17,300 bases of DNA from SIG714 sp045629725 (GTDB taxonomy: Bacteria > Bacillota > Clostridia > Oscillospirales > CAG-272), in contig JAZQRT010000019.1 in the NCBI GenBank assembly GCA_045629725.1, positions 1 through 17,300 on the forward strand, read 5' to 3'. This document shows, piece by piece, positions 12,830 to 17,300 of the stretch (the first letter of the stretch is position 1; every line of letters begins with the position of its first letter). Both the position numbers and the translations under genes were made by a program. The notes under the pieces are model-generated. The model saw only the letters and a program-made list of their open reading frames with translations, made no database searches and was not told the origin of the DNA.

Positions 12830-13645
12830 ATGAACGAGATATACGGTGATATCTATTTTTTTGTGAATTTTTCCATGGACCTTGTTTGTCTTTATATAAC
12901 TTGTCTGATTTTGAGAAAAAACACGGGGATTGGAAGACTTATTATGGGGGCGGCTTTTGGAGCATTTTATTCTCTTTTGACGCTTTTTTTCTCTTTTGAT
13001 CTCACTTTGAGGTTTACAATGACGTTTTTGGTGGCTTTCGTTATATGTTTTCTAAGCTTTTTTGAGAAGCAAAATCCTCGTGATTTTATTTTTCCGTCCT
13101 TTGTTTTTATTGCCATATCGTTTTTTATGGGAGGATCGCTGACTTATCTGTATTCTTTCTTAGGCGGAGTATTTAAAGGCGAAGGGAACGAATTTTCAAT
13201 TTTGCTCCTTCCATGTGCCTTTTTTTTCGGAATTACGTCTTTTTTGCTTTCAAGAATATCCGAAAAAAAGCGAAGTGTTTTAAAAACAAGGATCATGGTT
13301 AGTACGGGAGTTGAAAGAGAATTTTCTGCACTTGTTGACACGGGCAATCTTCTTCGTGAGCCTATCGCTGGACTGCCTGTGGTGATACTTTCTGAAAAAG
13401 CCTCCAGAGCTTACATAAAAAACGGCGATCTTACGCCGGCTTCTGCATTAGAATACCCCGAGCTCGGGAACGAAATCAGAGTTATTCCCATGAACGGGGC
13501 AGGTATCTCGGGTATACTTACGGGATTTATTCCCAAGGGGGGAGTGACTGTTAGCGGCAAAACAAAAAAGTGCTGTGTTGCTTTTTCAAAAACGCAGAGC
13601 TTTGACGGTTGTGAGGCACTTTTGCCTTACGCTTTATTTTCATAA
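12830..13645 (+). CDS. spoIIGA: Sigma-E processing peptidase SpoIIGA
   Basis: Membrane aspartic protease of the developing spore former that cuts the pro-sequence from sigma-E after asymmetric division, 271 residues. The N-terminal half (about 1-142) is strongly hydrophobic, with roughly five membrane segments. The C-terminal half is soluble and contains the catalytic motif ALVDTGNLLREP with Asp170, and later the conserved RVIPMNGAGISGILTGF region. SpoIIGA acts as a dimer with one Asp from each subunit. The ATG at 12830 is chosen because GGAGGT (12820-12825) lies 4 bases before it; a frame opening at 12767 would include the control region. sigE follows by 30 bp, the conserved spoIIG arrangement, so protease and substrate are made together. 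Confidence 0.96.
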   Translation: MNEIYGDIYFFVNFSMDLVCLYITCLILRKNTGIGRLIMGAAFGAFYSLLTLFFSFDLTLRFTMTFLVAFVICFLSFFEKQNPRDFIFPSFVFIAISFFMGGSLTYLYSFLGGVFKGEGNEFSILLLPCAFFFGITSFLLSRISEKKRSVLKTRIMVSTGVEREFSALVDTGNLLREPIAGLPVVILSEKASRAYIKNGDLTPASALEYPELGNEIRVIPMNGAGISGILTGFIPKGGVTVSGKTKKCCVAFSKTQSFDGCEALLPYALFS

Positions 13646-13675
13646 AATTATTATAATTTGTGTATGAGGTAGGTT

Positions 13676-14374
13676 ATGTTTGAAAGGCTTTTGAATTATA
13701 TTCTGAAATTTTTAGACGGGCAGGACGATGAGGTATTTTACATAAACGGAGCTGAAACACTTCCAACGCCCCTTGACCCGGAGGAAGAATGTCGTATCCT
13801 TGAGCGTCTTGAGGGTGATTCCGCACTTCGTTCGGTGCTTGTGGAGCACAATTTGAGGCTTGTTGTGTATATTGCCAAAAAATTTGAGAATACTGCCATC
13901 AATATCGAAGATCTTATTTCCATCGGAACCATAGGGCTTATTAAGGCGATCAATACCTTTTGCCCTTCAAAAAACATAAAGCTTGCCACTTATGCTTCAA
14001 GATGTATTGAAAACGAGATATTGATGTATATAAGAAAAAGCAGTTCTCAAAGGTGCGAGATGTCCTTTGATGAACCGCTTAATATTGATAAGGACGGTAA
14101 CGAGCTTCTTCTTTCCGATATTATAGGAAGCGATGAGGAAAGCGTATTTTCCGGCATTGAAAAGGACGAGGAGAAAAAGCTCGTCAGAGATGCGCTTTCA
14201 CGTCTTGATCCTCGCGAATGTGAGATTATTGAGCTTCGCTACGGGATAAAGGATGGGCACGAATATACTCAAAAGCAGGTTGCACAAATGCTGGGGATAT
14301 CCCAGTCCTATATCTCAAGACTTGAAAAGAGGATAATCGAGCGTCTGCATAATGAAATGAAGGACAGGATATGA
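13676..14374 (+). CDS. sigE: RNA polymerase sporulation sigma factor sigma-E (pro-sigma-E)
   Basis: First mother-cell-specific sigma factor of sporulation, 232 residues, made as an inactive precursor. Region 2 is nearly identical to known sigma-E, with NLRLVVYIAKKFENT, INIEDLISIGTIGLIKA and LATYASRCIENEILMYIRK. The linker SFDEPLNIDKDGNELLLSD is also characteristic. The C-terminal helix-turn-helix of region 4.2 spans about 198-219 (TQKQVAQMLGISQSYISR). By alignment with B. subtilis, the pro-peptide is the first 21 residues and SpoIIGA should cut DEVF|YING between Phe21 and Tyr22; the B. subtilis site has Tyr-Tyr. GAGGTAGG (13666-13673) sits just before the ATG. sigG, often next in Bacillus and Clostridium, is absent; a minus-strand gene converges 11 bp beyond the stop. 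Confidence 0.97.
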   Translation: MFERLLNYILKFLDGQDDEVFYINGAETLPTPLDPEEECRILERLEGDSALRSVLVEHNLRLVVYIAKKFENTAINIEDLISIGTIGLIKAINTFCPSKNIKLATYASRCIENEILMYIRKSSSQRCEMSFDEPLNIDKDGNELLLSDIIGSDEESVFSGIEKDEEKKLVRDALSRLDPRECEIIELRYGIKDGHEYTQKQVAQMLGISQSYISRLEKRIIERLHNEMKDRI

Positions 14375-14385
14375 TTTGTGTCAGC

Positions 14386-16656
14386 TTACTGCCTTTTTGG
14401 CATGGTTATTATGCTTGTACCGAGCTTTTCTCCGACCGAGGCTTCTCTTGTTGTCGGCGAGAACAGGAATATCTGATATGAAAGGTCCTTTGCTCGGTTC
14501 GAAAGGGCTGAAAGTGTAAGAGCGAGTCTTTCGTCGTCCATTCCCGCAAATCCCTCGTCAATTATAATGGGGGGAGTATCGGGAAACAGTATTGATACAA
14601 GGGAGAGACGGAAGGCGAGGTATACGATATCCTTCGTGCTCTCGCTGAGGTGCTCAGGCGGACGTGTTGTACCCTCTGAGGTATAGCTTAGTCTCAGAGA
14701 AGCGTCCACGTTTACCTGATCGTATCTTCCGTTTGTTGCATCCTTTATAAATTCCGAAGAAAGTGCTGTAAGTGTCGGTGCGATCCTATCGCGCGCGGCG
14801 GTCATCGCCTTTTCAAGAACCTCACTTGCAAGGATGAGGGCTTCGTGTGCAAGTGTCAAGCGTTTTAACTCGGAAAGGAGCTTTTCTTCTTCCCTTGTTA
14901 AGGTCATTTCGTCTTCAAATCCGGCACCGAGGGATGTAAGGAGAAGCTTTTTATCGTTGAAGGCAGAAAAAACAGCTTCAAGCGCCCTCTCCTTGTTTCT
15001 TTTTTCAAGCTTCAAGGAGATGAGGCTTGAATGAATGTCCTCGGGGAGAATAACGTTTTCGGCCTTTTTTTTGAGTGCCTCGTACTCCTCGTCGGTGAAG
15101 CTTTCTGCATTTAATCGGAGCTCCTCTTTTTTTTCGAGGATGTATCGGCTGTCCCGTTCGAGCTTATCAACGATGGATTTTATGCTTTCCTTAAACCGCT
15201 CGCATTCTCCGATCGAAGAAACCTCGGTACCGTATTTTTTTGAAATAAGAGAAATCTTTTCCAACGTTTTTTTGAGGCTTTGGTTCTTTTCCTTGATCTG
15301 TGCTTCGCTTTCGCCTATTTTACCTGCGATTTCATTGAGTATTTGGGACATTTTTCCTTGATCTTGTTTAAATTTCATCAGTTCGCCAAGATCTTCGGCT
15401 CCCGCCCTTGAAAGATCGTTAAGACAGGATTTGTTCAAGGAGTGTACCGCGTATTTTATACCGCTCCAAAACAGCAGCGCAAGTGCGAGAAATGAGCCTG
15501 AAAAAAGAGCAAGGGGCTTTACCGCTATCAAGGACACGATGAAGAGTACACCCAAAGCTCCGCTTGAGATAAGGAATGGCTTGGAGAGCTTTTGAAGCTT
15601 TTCGATCTTGTCGATCCTTTGCAGGATGCTTTTTTCGATTTCATCAAGTCTGATGTCACGTCCGGTGTCCTTTTCCTGCTCTGCTTCATAGGACCTTTTC
15701 AGATCATCCTTGTAAAGGGCAAGGTCTTTTATTGTTTCAAGAAGTGAGTAGTACTCTTTTGTGAGGACGTCGAGGTCCTTTAAATATTCTTTGTCGGGCA
15801 AAAATCCGTTTTTGGTGACACTTTCTTTATAGAGCCTCAGGCTGTTTTCGTGTTTCTCAAGTGATTCTCGGGCGTTTTTGGTGTGCTTGATCCTTTCAAG
15901 TCTTTCTCCGTTTTCGAGAAGCTCTATGTTTTTTGAGAATTCTTGAAGCTCTTTTTTTATAAGGAAGGTGTTTTTTTCAAGCTCCTCAATTTCCGCTTTA
16001 AGTGCTTCCATGGCGGCGCTTTGCTTTGCCATGGAGTATTTCTTTTCTCTCAGCTCTTCAAGCTTACGGCGCAGAGCGTATATCTTTCCGCCTTTTTCGT
16101 TTTTATAAAGCAAAGTAATTCTTGCGCTGTCAAGCTTTGACAGTGCTTTTTTTGTGTTCAAGCTCTCATCAGCTCCCGAAAGCATATTTTCGACGGACGT
16201 GTGGATCGTTTCTGCATCAAAAACAGCTCCGTCGGCTTGTGATATGAAAACCGTGCGGTTGAATACCTCCTCGGGTGCTCCTTCAAGGAAGAACGTATCG
16301 GGTGCATCGGAGACCTGTACTCCATGGGGCAAAAGAAGCACCTTGACGCTGCCTGCGGTCTTCTTTCCTTGACGGTAGACCTCACGCTCTATTCTGTAAA
16401 TAGACTCGTTGAACATTACCTCAAGGAAGCCCGCCGCTGAGTGAGTATCCCAATTTATATACCTTTCTGCAGCTGAAAACGACGTATCTCTGCCTTTTCT
16501 TGAAGGAAAACCATAAAACATGAATTTTATGAATGCCGCAAGGGTGGATTTGCCTGATTCGTTTTCCCCGTGGATAATATTGATGCCCATTGACGGCTCA
16601 ATCGAAAAGTCCCGTAGATTGCCGAAGCTTTTTATGTATATTTTTAAAATTCTCAT
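14386..16656 (-). CDS. SMC/Rad50-like AAA ATPase with central membrane hairpin (YhaN-like)
   Basis: Large ATPase, 756 residues, of the SbcC/RecN/YhaN type. The N-terminus has ILKIYIKSFGNLRDFSI and Walker A GENESGKST (30-38). Long charged coiled-coil stretches cover about 180-355 and 405-620. Between them, residues 360-402 form two adjacent hydrophobic segments (FLISSGALGVLFIVSLIAV and SFLALALLFWSGI), which should insert as a hairpin in the membrane. The C-terminal lobe has a signature-like LSESTKD (from about 670) and Walker B IIIDEGFAGMD with Asp700-Glu701. Such proteins pair with SbcD/Mre11-like phosphoesterases in DNA end handling; B. subtilis YhaN-YhaO is the closest pair I can name, and the exact role is unclear. 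Its ATG overlaps the upstream stop by 4 bp (ATGA), so the two proteins are probably made in fixed ratio. Confidence 0.88.
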   Translation of the reverse strand: MRILKIYIKSFGNLRDFSIEPSMGINIIHGENESGKSTLAAFIKFMFYGFPSRKGRDTSFSAAERYINWDTHSAAGFLEVMFNESIYRIEREVYRQGKKTAGSVKVLLLPHGVQVSDAPDTFFLEGAPEEVFNRTVFISQADGAVFDAETIHTSVENMLSGADESLNTKKALSKLDSARITLLYKNEKGGKIYALRRKLEELREKKYSMAKQSAAMEALKAEIEELEKNTFLIKKELQEFSKNIELLENGERLERIKHTKNARESLEKHENSLRLYKESVTKNGFLPDKEYLKDLDVLTKEYYSLLETIKDLALYKDDLKRSYEAEQEKDTGRDIRLDEIEKSILQRIDKIEKLQKLSKPFLISSGALGVLFIVSLIAVKPLALFSGSFLALALLFWSGIKYAVHSLNKSCLNDLSRAGAEDLGELMKFKQDQGKMSQILNEIAGKIGESEAQIKEKNQSLKKTLEKISLISKKYGTEVSSIGECERFKESIKSIVDKLERDSRYILEKKEELRLNAESFTDEEYEALKKKAENVILPEDIHSSLISLKLEKRNKERALEAVFSAFNDKKLLLTSLGAGFEDEMTLTREEEKLLSELKRLTLAHEALILASEVLEKAMTAARDRIAPTLTALSSEFIKDATNGRYDQVNVDASLRLSYTSEGTTRPPEHLSESTKDIVYLAFRLSLVSILFPDTPPIIIDEGFAGMDDERLALTLSALSNRAKDLSYQIFLFSPTTREASVGEKLGTSIITMPKRQ

Positions 16657-17300
16657 AAGTCATCAGTCTCCGTTTCCAAAATATCCTCAGGATCTTCGTT
16701 TCTGAGCGCAGCAAATACAAGTCTTAACGCCAAGCGTGCAGCTTGGCTTTTTTCTTCGTTTTCGCTTTCCATCATGTCTTTTAAGATCTTGTAGACCTCG
16801 CCTTTTATGGTTTTATCGTTTTCAAGGTTTCTTTTTAAGATCTTTTCGGTCGTTTTGTTAACTATCTCAAGGAGTTCGAGTCTGTCCTCTATCGGTTTAA
16901 AAAGCAGGGACGTAGGATTGATATTATGGGAAATCTCACCTTTTAAAGTAATTCGCAAAGATGTATTTTTATCGTATCCGTTACTTGATATCGTTTGAAT
17001 AATTCCCGAGATAAGCTCATCCTCGTTTTCGATATCACTTACCTTTACGGTAAGCTCCTCAAAATGGCTTTTTGAAATGGGCAAAAACTCAAAATAAGCA
17101 CTGCAAATACCGTTTTCCTTTTCAAATTCCCCGTATATCGCGCCTTTTCTGCCGCATTCTCCGAAATCTCGTGACAGGAGTGAGCCGCAGTAAGAAAATT
17201 TGGTGTTTCCCGCTTGGAGGATCTCCGTGCGTTTATGAATGTGTCCGAGGGCAACGTAATCTGCTTTGGTAAGCTCTATATCGGTTTGAGAAATTGGTGC
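16653..17300 (-). CDS. SbcD/Mre11/YhaO-like metallophosphoesterase (partial, N-terminus outside window)
   Basis: C-terminal part of a predicted DNA-repair-type nuclease; 215 residues are inside the window and the frame is open through the right edge. Near the start of the visible part is DYVALGHIHKR, the last metal-binding motif (GHIH) of calcineurin-like phosphoesterases. It is followed by YCGSLLSRDFGECGRKG, which matches the Y-x-G-S...F-x-E-x-G-x-K-G block of SbcD and YhaO proteins. The remaining C-terminal domain, about 140 residues, is Glu/Lys-rich and ends with ETETDDL. An internal ATG at 17084 could be mistaken for the start, but the motifs upstream of it show the true gene is longer. 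The stop overlaps the start of the YhaN-like ATPase gene, so the two are translationally coupled and likely form a complex. Confidence 0.88.
   Translation of the reverse strand, partial: APISQTDIELTKADYVALGHIHKRTEILQAGNTKFSYCGSLLSRDFGECGRKGAIYGEFEKENGICSAYFEFLPISKSHFEELTVKVSDIENEDELISGIIQTISSNGYDKNTSLRITLKGEISHNINPTSLLFKPIEDRLELLEIVNKTTEKILKRNLENDKTIKGEVYKILKDMMESENEEKSQAARLALRLVFAALRNEDPEDILETETDDL

Noticed and set aside
16653..17084. Short 143-residue protein starting at 17084
   Set aside because: The same frame stays open to the window edge and encodes the GHIH metal motif and the YCGS...KG block upstream, so this is an internal Met of a larger gene.

Overview
This window looks like an ordinary chromosomal stretch from an endospore-forming member of the Clostridia, probably an uncultured gut-type lineage. 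The clues are a spoIIGA-sigE sporulation pair, a Spo0A-type box in front of it, Firmicutes-style AGGAGG ribosome binding sites, sigma-A promoters of the TTGACA/TATAAT type, a Firmicutes-type signal peptidase/RbgA/RNase HII cluster, and moderate base composition with AT-rich spacers. No tRNA, rRNA, phage, IS element, CRISPR array or plasmid feature was found. Both ends cut through a gene.

Layout, left to right. (1) 1-2298, minus strand: a polar amino-acid-type ABC importer in the order binding lipoprotein, permease, ATPase. It has its own sigma-A promoter at 2270-2298, and the ATPase runs off the left edge. (2) 2365-5887, minus: trigger factor, ClpP and ClpX. A strong promoter precedes tig, structured spacers lie between the genes, and a hairpin terminator follows clpX. 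(3) 5952-6948: a predicted metallophosphoesterase (minus) diverges from a small DUF1540 protein (plus). (4) 6951-11547, minus: a tightly packed six-gene unit of lepB, rbgA, a PHP phosphatase, rnhB, yraN and an M19 dipeptidase, read from a promoter at 11519-11547. (5) 11619-12610, minus: a single-gene unit for an unrecognised lipoprotein with a Thr/Pro repeat linker, a near-consensus promoter and a textbook terminator. (6) 12777-14374, plus: spoIIGA and sigE, the protease and the pro-sigma factor of mother-cell development. (7) 14386-17300, minus: a large SMC-like/YhaN-like ATPase with a central membrane hairpin, overlapping by 4 bp an SbcD/YhaO-like metallophosphoesterase that runs off the right edge.

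How the parts work together. tig, clpP and clpX combine protein folding with proteolysis. The lepB unit mixes protein export, 50S ribosome assembly and RNA/DNA maintenance. In spoIIGA-sigE the first product cleaves the pro-peptide of the second after septation. The right-hand pair resembles nuclease/ATPase couples of the SbcCD/Rad50-Mre11 kind.

I did not find a convincing undescribed multi-gene system. The most interesting single items are the unrecognised and apparently highly expressed lipoprotein, the long acidic cytoplasmic tail on signal peptidase I, the membrane-anchored SMC-like ATPase, an NKAS instead of NKxD G4 motif in RbgA, and the structured tig-clpP spacer.
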